Assembly (NCBI GenBank): GCA_037178625.1
Contig: CM074144.1
Span: forward strand, 620,001-684,000
Length of the DNA stretch: 64,000 bases
Reading direction: 5' to 3'
DNA from: Skeletonema tropicum
Taxonomy: Eukaryota > Bacillariophyta > Thalassiosirophyceae > Thalassiosirales > Thalassiosiraceae
In this document: piece after piece, positions 1-10,369 of the stretch
Layout: every line of letters begins with the position of its first letter
How positions within the stretch are numbered: the stretch's first letter is position 1
The notes under the pieces: model-generated
Told to the model about the DNA's origin: nothing
Seen by the model: only the letters and a program-made list of their open reading frames with translations
Database searches by the model: none
Position numbers and translations under genes: made by a program

Positions 1-442
1 AATAGCAGTTATTGGTCCCAAATTTGTCGATAGGTGCTCAATCTCGACGAACTATAGTCTCTTCTGCATCATATAATGTATATATACTGTTTGGGATTCT
101 ATGTTTAGGCTGCTATATGTATTTTCGTCGAGTATCATGGCCAAATTTATGACTCTTTTCATGTTGTTAGTGTTTTGTGCGTAAAATTTGATAAATCGTA
201 CCGCGGCGAGGTACGATTTAGTTCCCGCCAGTAGCAAGTGGCGCGCTCTAAATACGTACTACGAATGTTGTGTAGATAGGAATCAGTATTGTGTACTTTC
301 ACAACTCGAGTTCAGTTGAGTCGACACTCAATCTCGACACTGCATACCTACAGCATGCATTGGCACATCATCATCTCCATCCCCACCATTGCAAACGAGT
401 CTCGTGGCAAGTACCTACACAGACCCAAAAGCAGCCAGCAGC
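1..442. other. Left-edge non-coding region
   Basis: No convincing gene is seen. Short open frames on both strands have no recognisable domains and none is favoured by codon pattern. The right part is probably the promoter and 5-prime leader of the transporter gene that starts at 443. Confidence 0.4.
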
Positions 443-2677
443 ATGGGCAATCCTAGCGGTGGCCGACGTAGCAGCAGTCGTCGCAGCAGTGATGACAACA
501 GCAACAACATTAGCGCTCTGCCCCTAACACAAATAATACAAGAACCACCACGACCACATCCGAACCGTCTCATCTCATCCCCAGCACCATCATCATCATC
601 CATTCCCACCAACAATGATTACTCGTCCTCCTCCATCCCATCCTCTCCAGCAATCAGTACATCCAGTCAACAAACATCAACCACCACCACCACAACCGCA
701 CCATTAGTTCATCTAACCGCCATCTCCTCCCCCTCCCACCTCAAATCCCTCCCCCCCGAACTCCTCTCCACGGACAACCCCCACCGCCCACTCCTCCACA
801 TCGACCCCCTCGGTCACTCCTACCACTACTACCTCAACCCCATGACACAATCCGTCATTCTAATCCTACTAGTCGAAATGTTCGAACGATTCTGCTTCTA
901 CGGGATCAATTACACCACCGCCGCCTACCTAACCGGTGAGTACAACGAGGAATGGAATGCCGACATGACATCCATCCAGGCCAGTTCGTATGTCAGTATC
1001 TCCACAGCTGTGGCGTACACCACTCCATTTCTGGGGGCGATGCTTGCTGATAATTTATTAGGGGAGTATATCACCATCATCATGGGGTGTTGTGCGTGTT
1101 ATATTCCTGGATTGGTGTTGATTGCAGTGACGACTATACCACACTTCTTTTTGGATAGTACGGAATTTAATGTGAAAGCGATTCAATGGGGATTATTGGT
1201 ACTATGGCCAATTGGCACAGGAACGGTCAAGGCATGTGTCAATGTCTTTGGTGCCAAGCAATTCCATCCAATATTGCAATCAAGTTTGATTGAACGATAC
1301 TATGTGAATTTTTACATGTGTATTAATATTGGAGCGTTGACGGGTGGTGTGGTGGTGCCGATTGTGGCACAGTGGAATGTGACTTGGGCGTATTGTATAC
1401 CCGTGGGTATGTTGGTGGTGGGTGTATCATTGTTTTTGTTTGGTGGGAGGAGGTATGTCAAGCCCAAGCCGAGGTATGATGTTGGACTTTGGGTGAGGGA
1501 GGTTGTTGTTGGTGAACTTCTTTGTTGCAGAGGTAATGGAGATGGACAGAGAAGGAGGAGTCAGAGAGATAGGAAGCAGCAGCAGCAGTTGTTGATACAA
1601 CAACAATCTAGTATCAGTGGTGCAGTCGACGAGGTTGGAATTGGAACAGTAGCATTGCTATCCAGTCTCATCATACCATTCAACATTGCCTATGCGCAAA
1701 TGGCAACAACATTCATCGTTCAGGGGAGTGTCATGAAATCATGGGGAATTATAGATGCACCAATGATGAATAATGCGGATGCCATTAGTGTCTTGGCATT
1801 TGGATACATTATTGGGAATATTCTCTACCCTGAATTGAATCGAAGGCAGATTAAAATCCCAACGACGTACAAATTTGCCATTGGGTCTGCGTTCGGGGCA
1901 GCAGCGGTAGGATGTGCGATCATTACCGACTATCAAATACATCGTGTGTACAGAGAGCGAGGTGAAGCAATATCGATTCTGTGGCAGTCATTCCCCTACT
2001 TCTTAATTGGTATTGGAGAGATATTTGCAGTATCTGCGGCATATGAGGTGGCCTTCACAGTGGCACCTGCCAAAAAGAAGTCATTGGCATCTGCCGCCAA
2101 CTTATTCATGGTGGGTGGAGCACCGAATGTGTTTTGTATCTATCTGTACAATGCGTGTCGATCGTGGTTCTTAAATGCCAATGGATTGGCACACATACAT
2201 AAATTGAGTGACTACTCATCTGCCAAAGTTGTTAATTACTTTTGGCTGTTGGAGGGGATTGCCATGTTTGGTGTCATTGTGAACCTGTTACCACCAGTGA
2301 AGAATTGGGTTGCCAGTATTGAAGAAGCAGCTGCCGAGGCAGTCAAAACTCCCATGAACACACCCATGATTCGAAAGAATTTGAAACAACGTAGGAAGGA
2401 TCGTGGAGGAGGAGGAGGAGGAGGAGGAGGAGGAACAAGCTCAAGCAGCGGCGGCAACGATGAGGAGACACCTCTCATCAAGGCAAAGAAACATGCTGAT
2501 TATCTCAAGTATGGAAATGGTCCAGAACTGAGGAAGTTTGGTAGTATGAGAGCTGGTCCATCGTTGAAGAATGCTCATCATGATCCACGACCACCGGCAG
2601 GAACAGGGCAGGGACAAGGGACAAGTTTGGCAAGAGAAGTGAGGAACAAACTTGAACCCTATGCAGATGGGAAGTAA
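443..2677 (+). CDS. POT/PTR2-family proton-coupled peptide transporter
   Basis: Single-exon gene of 744 codons from the first in-frame ATG (443); the frame is open further upstream but only from a TTG. The protein has a disordered Ser/Thr/Pro-rich N-tail of about 120 residues, then the multi-helix transporter body. Both family signatures are visible: MFERFCFYGINYTTAAYL in the first helix region and GTGTVKACVNVFGAKQF followed by FYMCINIGALTGG further on. A charged, Gln-rich cytosolic loop (nt about 1500-1620) splits the two helical halves, as in other POT proteins. The C-tail is basic and carries a Gly run encoded by a GGA microsatellite (about 2405-2433). POT proteins import di- and tripeptides, or in plants nitrate and other anions, with protons. 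The substrate cannot be told from sequence here. The membrane could be plasma or vacuolar. Confidence 0.85.
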   Translation: MGNPSGGRRSSSRRSSDDNSNNISALPLTQIIQEPPRPHPNRLISSPAPSSSSIPTNNDYSSSSIPSSPAISTSSQQTSTTTTTTAPLVHLTAISSPSHLKSLPPELLSTDNPHRPLLHIDPLGHSYHYYLNPMTQSVILILLVEMFERFCFYGINYTTAAYLTGEYNEEWNADMTSIQASSYVSISTAVAYTTPFLGAMLADNLLGEYITIIMGCCACYIPGLVLIAVTTIPHFFLDSTEFNVKAIQWGLLVLWPIGTGTVKACVNVFGAKQFHPILQSSLIERYYVNFYMCINIGALTGGVVVPIVAQWNVTWAYCIPVGMLVVGVSLFLFGGRRYVKPKPRYDVGLWVREVVVGELLCCRGNGDGQRRRSQRDRKQQQQLLIQQQSSISGAVDEVGIGTVALLSSLIIPFNIAYAQMATTFIVQGSVMKSWGIIDAPMMNNADAISVLAFGYIIGNILYPELNRRQIKIPTTYKFAIGSAFGAAAVGCAIITDYQIHRVYRERGEAISILWQSFPYFLIGIGEIFAVSAAYEVAFTVAPAKKKSLASAANLFMVGGAPNVFCIYLYNACRSWFLNANGLAHIHKLSDYSSAKVVNYFWLLEGIAMFGVIVNLLPPVKNWVASIEEAAAEAVKTPMNTPMIRKNLKQRRKDRGGGGGGGGGGTSSSSGGNDEETPLIKAKKHADYLKYGNGPELRKFGSMRAGPSLKNAHHDPRPPAGTGQGQGTSLAREVRNKLEPYADGK

Positions 2678-3202
2678 CAGGTTTATTGCGGCTAGCTATG
2701 TTTACGTGAAGAAGATTCACAATGTTGAGGCAGCTACAAGTAGAGTTTAAATGAACAATAATGTAACAGAAATTTTAAGTGCGTCTGATTAGCCCTCTAG
2801 AGGGGCGAAATTATGACTAACCAACATGTGCAATAGAGTAATAAGATTAGAAATACAATACGATCGGAGCTTTTGCTAAGTTGCGGGCATTCTATGCGTA
2901 CCTATGGGACATACATAATATTATGGAATGCAGCACTTCCATACCTATTCTGCTCCACCAAACAACGATGAAGCGAAGAACAGAGGACATCGATACCGTG
3001 AAGATGAAAAGGTTTTTCGGAAAGGGTCATTCGTCTCCTACTCTTGTTCACTCTACGTTGGAATCAGTATCATAAAATTTCACATAAGAATAATAACTCC
3101 TTTTTCAGTCACAACTTTGTCTCCTCCTCTTCCGATGACCATTCGAGATTCGAGTGAATGAATCAGGCCATGTTAACGTTGAACGTGATATAGCTCTGAG
3201 CA
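2678..3202. other. Intergenic region
   Basis: No convincing gene. It holds one copy of a short dispersed repeat (2759-2812) and then the upstream region of the Mpv17-like gene. Confidence 0.4.
2759..2812 (+). repeat. Short dispersed repeat, copy 1
   Basis: The core TGTAACAGAAATTTTAA, followed by a variant of GTGCGTCTG and a CCCTC..GAGG..GCGA block, recurs at about 13591-13644. The two copies differ by small substitutions and indels, so this is a diverged family. No coding capacity. It may be a non-autonomous element or a shared regulatory block. Confidence 0.5.
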
Positions 3203-4252
3203 ATGTGTAAGGAGGGAGAAGTACATATTGATGTTGCCACAAGAGAAATGAGTAATCACTCCCACTTCTCAATCGAAGAGGGTGGCGGTCGTCGTCTCCA
3301 TCATCGACGGACTGGATCAAAATCGTCGTCATCGAAATTACGTCGCCCAAAACTTTTACGGCGTAAAGTGTCTTCCTCGAGACATAAGGACCGCCACGAT
3401 GGTAACAGTAGAAGAATATCAATATCACCGTGGCGGTCTCGGCGAACAAGCAAGCCATTATGCTCACCCGCACGCTTGAGAAAATTGCAGTGGTTACGCA
3501 TCTTAATTGTCACAGCTGCACTGACGATATTAGCTATTCGACTTTTTATTGGGATCAAAGGTTCCACGAACGATGATGACGTTGTATGGAATCCTCTATC
3601 ATCAGTCTATAAGTCATACATGTCTACTTTATCAACATACCCCCTTCCGACGAAAATGTTGACTGGTGCAGCTCTTGCAACAGCTGGCGATGCCATTGCA
3701 CAAGCGATTGAAGACAATGGCTATAACCCTACCCGAGGAGCATCATTTGCTATATTTGAAATGATTTACTGCTGCATTCGACATTGGCTGTTCCCAAAAA
3801 TCGCCAAGTTGTGTCGAGGACGATATTTGGCTGGTGTCATTGGGATCGGGCAGCTATTTGATATGCCCAAACTGAAAGCTCTGGAAAGAGCTCTCGCAAG
3901 TCAACTCATTCTGGTGCCCCTCTTGTACTATCCACTCTTTTTTACTTTTACTGGATACATACAAGGACTTAATTACGAACAAGGCCTAGATCGTGCAAAG
4001 CAAAACTTTGTACCGCTCCTGAAAAGAAACCTCCTCTTTGGGATTCCTGTTCAATACGTTCAATTTTGTTATGTACCGAAAGACTTGCAGATACCATTCT
4101 TATCATGTGCTGGCATAGTCTGGATATTCTTACTTTCCGTCTATGCTGGAAGTGCAAAGAAACATTCGACTGATGAGCCTGATCATGGAGCGTCCTGTGA
4201 CATCAGTACACAACCTGGTTGCGTTATACTGATACCAGAAGAAGAGCTGTGA
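3203..4252 (+). CDS. Mpv17/PMP22-family membrane protein with extra N-terminal anchor
   Basis: 349 codons, single exon, ATG start. Residues from about 130 to 315 match the Mpv17/PMP22 family: YPLPTKMLTGAALATAGD near the start, then KQNFVPLLKRNLLFGIPVQY in the typical W/NF-x-P-x-x-R position, and several hydrophobic helices. Family members sit in mitochondrial inner or peroxisomal membranes and influence small-molecule permeability. The first 120 residues are not part of the family. They form a basic Ser/Arg/His-rich stretch and one membrane helix (about residues 97-113), and are homologous to the N-terminus of the protein encoded at 8108, including 44 identical bases (3281-3324 and 8156-8199). 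An alternative start at 3248 would remove 15 residues and match the start of the other protein better. Confidence 0.78.
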   Translation: MCKEGEVHIDVATREMSNHSHFSIEEGGGRRLHHRRTGSKSSSSKLRRPKLLRRKVSSSRHKDRHDGNSRRISISPWRSRRTSKPLCSPARLRKLQWLRILIVTAALTILAIRLFIGIKGSTNDDDVVWNPLSSVYKSYMSTLSTYPLPTKMLTGAALATAGDAIAQAIEDNGYNPTRGASFAIFEMIYCCIRHWLFPKIAKLCRGRYLAGVIGIGQLFDMPKLKALERALASQLILVPLLYYPLFFTFTGYIQGLNYEQGLDRAKQNFVPLLKRNLLFGIPVQYVQFCYVPKDLQIPFLSCAGIVWIFLLSVYAGSAKKHSTDEPDHGASCDISTQPGCVILIPEEEL

Positions 4253-4928
4253 GTTGCTACATTCAACCATGTGCAAGAACATATGATAGAGTATTGATAT
4301 ATAGTGTAATTGTTACCACCTCAAATCAAAGAGTAGCAAGGGTTCGTTCCCACTAGCCTCGCTGACGCTCGTCTAGCCGCTGCGCGGGTTTTCTAAATAA
4401 GAGAGGAGGCACCGGCTATCTACTACGATATTGATTGTGTCTACTTATATACATAGCAGTATTCAAATAGTACGTTATGTAACACTTTAATAATTATGTA
4501 ATAAAGGTTGTACATTGCCTTCTACGAATGCTGTGTAGTGATTACTGAGACACGGTTGGGAGAATATTGATTTATGTGAGAGGGATTATCTATGAAGAGG
4601 TTTAATGTGAACGTGTGGAAACGATTGAAGACAGGTAGGAAGAAATTAGAGCGAGATGTAAATCATTTGGTGAAATAATATTCTACAGGACTGTTAGTAT
4701 GATTTGGCAGAGTTAGTACCCACTCTCGGATTCCTTCTTAATGTTGGTGAAAGTGGTTATGTAATTGACGTTAGAAGTGAGAGCCTTGTTGTACAATGTA
4801 AGAGTATCATGTTCATTTCTGATATTGTTGAGGGTTTCAAGATCGACCCCAGAACTCTGTGCTAAGTTACACACAATTTGTCCCCCCCTGAACAATCAAA
4901 TCTAAGCCAATCACTTTATATATATATT

Positions 4929-5035
4929 AAAAAATCTAAGCCAATCAAAGAAAGAGTCAATCGAAAATTCTAAAAACGGGGGGGGCAAGGGGTCAAATCA
5001 AGCCAATCAAAGAAAGAGTCGATCGAAAATGCCCG
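4929..5035 (+). repeat. Imperfect 45-bp direct repeat
   Basis: AAGCCAATCAAAGAAAGAGT followed by C(A/G)ATCGAAAAT occurs twice, at about 4929-4968 and 4996-5030. A third partial start lies near 4900. No function is apparent. Confidence 0.5.
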
Positions 5036-5072
5036 TGAAGGCCAAAGGACACGCCAAAGGGCCCGGACAGAA

Positions 5073-5106
5073 CGACCGACCGACCGACCGACCGACCGAC
5101 CGACCG
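5073..5106 (+). repeat. (CGAC)n microsatellite
   Basis: About eight consecutive CGAC units. Non-coding, and expected to vary in length between strains. Confidence 0.8.
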
Positions 5107-5378
5107 AACGACTTAGCTCCTCTCATTATTTAGATGGAAGTATTGTATTGGAAGAGGTACTTAGGGGTCCTGAGCTGGTCCTGAGTCCTGAGCTTCGATA
5201 AAAGTCAAAAGTCATTAGACTTATGACTGGCGATACGTATCTTATTTTGCTGATATCTGTCTTTAGATAGTTTTAGAAACATCATTTTTGGACATAATGA
5301 CGCACCAACACGTTGGATGGACGTTGGAAGCTCTCAAAAGCACTCATTCACCTCTCCAAAAGTGCCAACTAAACAACC

Positions 5379-7377
5379 ATGGTAAAAAGTCTCTACTACA
5401 CGGCCATATCGGCCAGTCTTGCACTCCTGTCATCGTCAGGATGTCAAGCCTTCACAGCAACGTCACCGTCGGGCATTAAAGGGAACAGAATCAATGGCAT
5501 CAAAAACACTTCATCATCACGACACATCAATCATCAATTATACAACAATGTCGGCAGCGGAGGACCAAGCGTCGAATTTCTCCAAAAAATGGGTGTAAAC
5601 GAACCAACTGATGTTGAACGTGTGCGTCTCTCAATTATCTCGGTGGAAGAGGCACTTCAAATGTACAAGGATGCCAAGACCCCAGAGGAACGAGAGAGGT
5701 TGTTGGGTCCATTGAGGGAGAAAATGATGGAAGCTGCTATGGGGACTGATACGAATGGTGCCGCTGGTATTAGTAATGGTAGCAGTAATGTTGTATCATC
5801 ACCATCTGTTTCGGTAGCAGCAGCACCTTCGGTAGTAGCTGATGCACCCAAAATTGAAGCAAAAGAAGTTGCTGCAGTGCCGCCACCACCACCACCACAA
5901 ACTGTCTCTGCTCCCGTTGCAGTCCAAGAGGAAGAAGCAAAAACTGACATCAATAACAAACCACAAACAATCGAGGCGGCTGCACCAGAACAACCATTGG
6001 CACAAATCCCAGAAGACATTGCATCCCTCGACGACGTAAGTCTCCAACTAAGCACCGCCGCCATGCGATTGGATGCACAAACTGTAACCACCCTCCTCAA
6101 ATCCAACCCCGGCATACACATGGACGAAGATACTACCAGCGCTGCCTTTCGTGCAGTAGTAAACGCAGTCGATCGTGCCGAGGCACGTGATGAGGCCATC
6201 CCCCCCGCCGTACCACAAATGTTACACCACATCTTTGATGCAGATTTGCAACATTTACTCACACGTGAAAAGATTACCAAAAATGTCACTTGTATGATGC
6301 CCCAAACGGAGGGATTGACGACACATGGATTAAACTATGTATTTGATGATGGAGAGCACAAGAATTTGCCATTGGAAGAGGGTAGAAGATGTGAAGGTGG
6401 AAATTGTTGTGATAAATGCAGTCGTAACATCTTCCCAACATTTGCTCTTGACGATGAGATTAATTTTGATACCTTCCCAGGACTGAACACTTTGACATTT
6501 AATGATGTGGAGAAAGTGTCTGCCGCGACGATTATTCAATTTATGCGACTTATTGAGAGGGTGAGACGTACGATGGCGCATGAGTATGGGTTGGATTTGA
6601 AGACGTTGTTGCCGTTGCAGGCGTATTCGAGGAAGTATGTTGCTGGGACTACGCAGAAAGGTGGTGGAGGTGGAGAGGGTGATTTTGTGACGCTTCATGT
6701 GAGTTTTATATAGAGTATCTTGATGATGTTTGATTTACTTTGAATGTTGTCAACAATATCTTTCTTACTCTTTCTAATTGCTTTTGAAATGCAACAGACT
6801 GACGAAGCCACGCATGCAGGTTACCATTACTCGTGTGTGCTATACCTCAGCACACAAGGTGAAGACTTCCAAGGAGGGTGAGTTAACTCAATTTTGAAGC
6901 GTTGTTGCCATCTCAAAAGCAAGTGATGAGTGTGCCTAATATTCTTTTTGCCACTTCTTCTGTTTCAGCGATTTCGTTTTCAATGATCCAAAAGATCCGG
7001 ACGAGCCAGAGGAAGACATAAGGCACATGTCCTTGGAAGAGCAACTTCGTCGTACTGGCCGTAAGCTCACTCCATTCCATCCTACACGAGGAGCAGCTGT
7101 CATCTTCTCATCCGGATGGGAGAATATGCACGAGGTTGAAAAGATTACACACGGTATTCGGTACGCAGTGCCCGCCTTCTTTACCACTTGTCCTGTTCCC
7201 GAGGCGGCGTATGATCAAATGGTGGCGGGCAAGCCGAAGACTGATGAGGATATTGCAGATGATTGGCTACATTTGTTACTTGCTCATCGTCCAGAGTCTC
7301 CAATGGAAGGAGCAGGGCGAGTTCGCGAGTTGTTGATGAAATGGCATTATATGTGCACACCTTTGAGCTGGCACTAA
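5379..7377 (+). CDS. Plastid-targeted 2-oxoglutarate/Fe(II) oxygenase (OGFOD3/P4H-like)
   Basis: Three exons, 5379-6698, 6798-6877 and 6969-7377, with GT-AG introns of 99 and 91 bp. They join in frame to give 602 residues. The N-terminus is a hydrophobic leader followed by Gln-Ala then Phe-Thr (around residue 24-25), which resembles the diatom plastid ASAFAP cleavage context, with a Ser/Arg/Asn-rich transit-like stretch behind it. A disordered Ala/Pro/Val-rich linker spans about residues 130-215. The oxygenase core is split over the introns: metal-ligand motif HTD (H440, D442), then YHYSCVLYLST and GGDFVFND, and the distal part ENMHEVEKITHGIRYAV with H521 as third ligand and R531 as the likely 2-oxoglutarate-binding residue. 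Exon 1 ends exactly after H440. Likely a prolyl/lysyl or other protein hydroxylase; the substrate is unknown. Confidence 0.85.
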
Positions 7378-8107
7378 ACTAATTCTTCTAGCAGGTCAAT
7401 GTAACAAATAATAGGAGTGCAACTTAACGAACATTATCTGTCTTCAAGTAAGTAGGTTTGGTGGGCCCTCCACCTTCGACTTCGAGTTCGAGAACGAAGT
7501 GAGTGTCAAAGACGTCAAAACCACTGTACCACGCAGCGACGTACAGTACAGTAGTTTTGACGTCTTTGACAAAACTAGAAAACAACCCCTCGACTGTGTG
7601 GTACAGTGGTTTTGACGTCTTTGACAGTGAGGCTGTAACTGTAAACGTCGACCAGGACCAAGGCAAACTCACTTTCACTTACTTGCCAATACCTACCAAT
7701 AGTTCTGGCTTCTGGGGAACAGATACTAATGACTCAAGCGTACCATAGTAAGTCAAGGAGCGCATCTTATCATCACAAGGTAAGTATGTTGATTTCCATG
7801 AAGACTTCAAAGACTCTTCAAAGTGTGAGTGGGGTCTTAGGAGGAGCAAGTAAGCAAGACCATGAAGTTAAATTGTAGGAAAGGGTCAATCTATTTGGTC
7901 TTCCAACAATCTAAACGGACAAAGGAAGCTAACATACGTGTAGGAATCAATATTCAATTTTCCCCTAGCGGTATTATTTTGCCTCCAACCATAGCATTCG
8001 CGGTCACGTGCCAATGACATACATCATGGTACTCCGCAAGTTTTGCTCTACCAATCTCTGCCGAGCAACGACGAGTGCTGCTTGTACTGCCTCGGCGCAA
8101 GACGAAT
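7378..8107. other. Intergenic region with inverted repeat
   Basis: No gene is supported. Open frames on both strands over 7424-7748 exist only because the hairpin repeat (7505-7625) reads similarly both ways. Confidence 0.4.
7505..7625. repeat. Perfect 28-bp inverted repeat with third partial copy
   Basis: The arm at 7505-7532, beginning GTCAAAGACGTCAAAACCAC, is an exact reverse complement of 7598-7625. The 65-bp loop holds a third copy of the inner part (GTTTTGACGTCTTTGAC at about 7554-7570), oriented like the right arm. GACGTC inside each copy is itself a palindrome with a CRE-like ACGT core. It could be a small foldback element or a cluster of regulatory sites. Confidence 0.7.
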
Positions 8108-9813
8108 ATGAGCAATAATCACCACCACTACAGCGGGAGTAGCGTCGTCGAAGACGGTGGCGGTCGTCGTCTCCATCATCGACGGACTGGATCAAAATCA
8201 TCATCACAATTATTGTTGTCATCTTCTCCTCGTCCTCAATTGGCACAACGCAAAGTCTCCCACTCCAAAACTAAAGACCACGATACCAGCAGCACTTCAT
8301 TATTATCACCGTGGCTGTCTCGTCAAAAGTACAAATTGTTACATACATTCCCAGCCGTGAAAAAGCTGAGGGGGGTGCACCTGTTACTCCTAGCTGCACT
8401 GACGATAATAATAACTATTCGATTTGCAGCAAGCAATGGCGCTACAAATATATCCACGTCAATGCGATGCTCATCGTTCCTACGCTCGTATGATCAAAAG
8501 TCACGATCAAATATTATATTAATGGCATCTCATTTACGTCAAGGTCCTGATGGAGAAATGCGGCTGCGTATTATACAGCACAACTTACAATTACTGGCGG
8601 AGCAAATTGAGGAGGAGGAGGAGCAGCCACAGCAAATAAAGGCAGAAGAGCAAAAACATGATGGCAGTAGTGAATCATCATCAAGTAGCAACACAAACAA
8701 CAGTGGAAGCAGTCAAACCAAGAAACCACCACTCAAAGCCGTGCTCCTCTTCTCAATAGACACACAATCCACTCAATCCGACGTTCAAACCATGATCAAC
8801 ACCTGGCGACAACAAATTCCCAACACCCACCTAGCCTACAACATCATCTCCCAAATCATCTTTGTACCCAACGATCCGACAATGGTCGATGCATCCAAAT
8901 GGATCGTCGCCATAGAACGACTCCTCCCCGAAATACAATCCACCAACGCACGTGTCATGTTAATCAATGATTCCTTCGTACTAACACGAAACGTACCCGA
9001 ATTATGGACCGATGATTGTGGAGACGTTTGTGGATTGGTATGGACCGCCCCCCCAGAGGATGAATCACGACATATCCAAAGTTATATACGGACATTGTCC
9101 TCTTGTGCCGTGGAACGGTATAGGAATTTTTATTATGAAAAGAAGAATGATATTCGGAATGTGCATGAGTTGATAGTTGAGTTTGAGTTGAATTTGAGTT
9201 GGGTTGGTGGAACGAGGGGAGGAGGAAGAGGGGTTTCGGCTATTTATGAGTATGCTGGTGCTCATCCGGATGATGAGGCGGCGCAAAAGGTGAGTGTGAA
9301 ATAATTATAGGATGAGGGTGTGATTGGAAGATCTAGAGTCGGAAGGGGGAAGGTTTGAATATCTTGTTCTCGTTTTCATGATGAATCATACACACATCAT
9401 CTCACGCTTGATTCTTCTCTTGCACAACCCATGTCCAAATACTTATTATAAAGGTGTTAATGCCACAAGGGTATCCAGCAATCAAACTAAAGAAATTTTT
9501 CGTCACAGACGACCCCTGGCTATCCGAACCAGACGCAACGCGTTCCAGACTCCCCCCATCCTTCTCGTCCACAATCTACAAACGCATGAATCATGACCTC
9601 AACTACCTCAGTGATGAAGATGCCGAGAAGCACTTTGCAGAAGATGGAAAGAATGAGGATCGGATATACTCGAGTTTGCCTTTGGTGATCAAGAGTTGGT
9701 TACGAGAGGAATTGATTGAGATGGGTGGGGAGGAATCGACGATTGCTATTTTGGAAGCGTATCTTGCTGCTTTGAATCGGGGTATTGTGAACACTTCTTC
9801 GGTAGAGAAGTAG
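8108..9813 (+). CDS. Membrane-anchored glycosyltransferase-like protein (RgpF-like), type II
   Basis: Two exons, 8108-9289 and 9454-9813, with a GTGAGT donor; they join in frame to give 513 residues. The first ATG in frame is 8108. The N-terminus is basic and Ser/His-rich with one membrane helix near residues 97-112, so the rest probably faces the Golgi lumen. Residues about 215-430 carry the pattern of RgpF-like (rhamnan synthesis F) and related algal glycan proteins: ARVMLINDSFVLTRNVPELW, then DVCGLVWTAPPED, RHIQSYIRTLSSCAVERY and a later E-x-N-L-S. The neighbouring gene at 10370 has the same pattern with different sequence. An acidic Glu/Gln-rich linker lies between the helix and the domain. 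The function (polysaccharide or glycoprotein glycan synthesis) is inferred from the family only. Confidence 0.65.
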
Positions 9814-10369
9814 CTTGTAGCAGAGAGAATGAAGAAGATTTACTGATCGGCACGTCAAGCATTGCTGCTTGATGTGTGCTGAGATTCTATTATTAACATG
9901 TAACATTACAAAAAATCATTAACAATACGTAGGCTCCTCTTTGAAGATCATGCACGGGTGTTGATCAATTGTATGATGTAGAAAGTAGGTCGAAGTCTCC
10001 TGTATGTTTGGGCAGGAGAAAAATGCAAAAAAAAAAAGGAGCAAAAGAACAACACCAGGGATTTCAACGTGGTCCCCACGTACTTAGTACTAACCTGGCC
10101 TGGCGTTGAAAAAGAAGAATGATGCCAAACGCCAAAAAATGAAAAATGTGCTAATGATGAGCAAATGAAAACAAAAATGATAACCTAAAGCCTCACGATC
10201 AAAAAAATGCCGATCTCAATGCATTGGTTATTATCATGGACACAACAGTGAACCGAAGGTGACCACACTGAATCTTTGCATTGATTGCCACTGTTAACAT
10301 ATAAGAATATCACATAAGCATCTATACCAGTGGCGGCTGACAAGAGCTCTGCCTCCCCATATCTTTAAA
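9814..10369. other. Intergenic region containing a 5S rRNA fragment
   Basis: No protein gene. The one recognisable item is the truncated 5S rRNA copy on the minus strand (10046-10105). Confidence 0.4.
10046..10105 (-). pseudogene. 5-prime-truncated 5S rRNA copy
   Basis: On the minus strand CCAGGTTAGTACTA, a GTGGGGACCACGTTG block and ATCCCTGGTGTTGTTC match the 3-prime half of the 5S gene at 43706-43820. The match continues past the RNA end through TTTTGCTCCTTTTT. The 5-prime half of 5S is absent, so it is a fragment. The shared downstream flank suggests it comes from a gene copy with its terminator and not from mature RNA. Confidence 0.7.

Larger units (their letters stand above)
4253..5378. 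other. Intergenic region with short repeats
   Basis: No convincing gene in about 1.1 kb. It holds a diverged 45-bp direct repeat and a GACC microsatellite (separate entries). The last part is the upstream region of the oxygenase gene. Confidence 0.4.

Noticed and set aside
4325..4420. tRNA-like T-arm GGTTCGTTCCC
   Set aside because: No acceptor stem, D-arm or anticodon arm can be paired around it.
5657..6289. 210-codon minus-strand frame
   Set aside because: It is the exact antisense of the oxygenase linker, Ser/Ala-rich by reflection, with no domain; the plus-strand gene has clear splice sites and catalytic motifs.
7424..7748. Two overlapping frames on opposite strands with similar protein
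   Set aside because: They arise from the 28-bp inverted repeat and have no other support.
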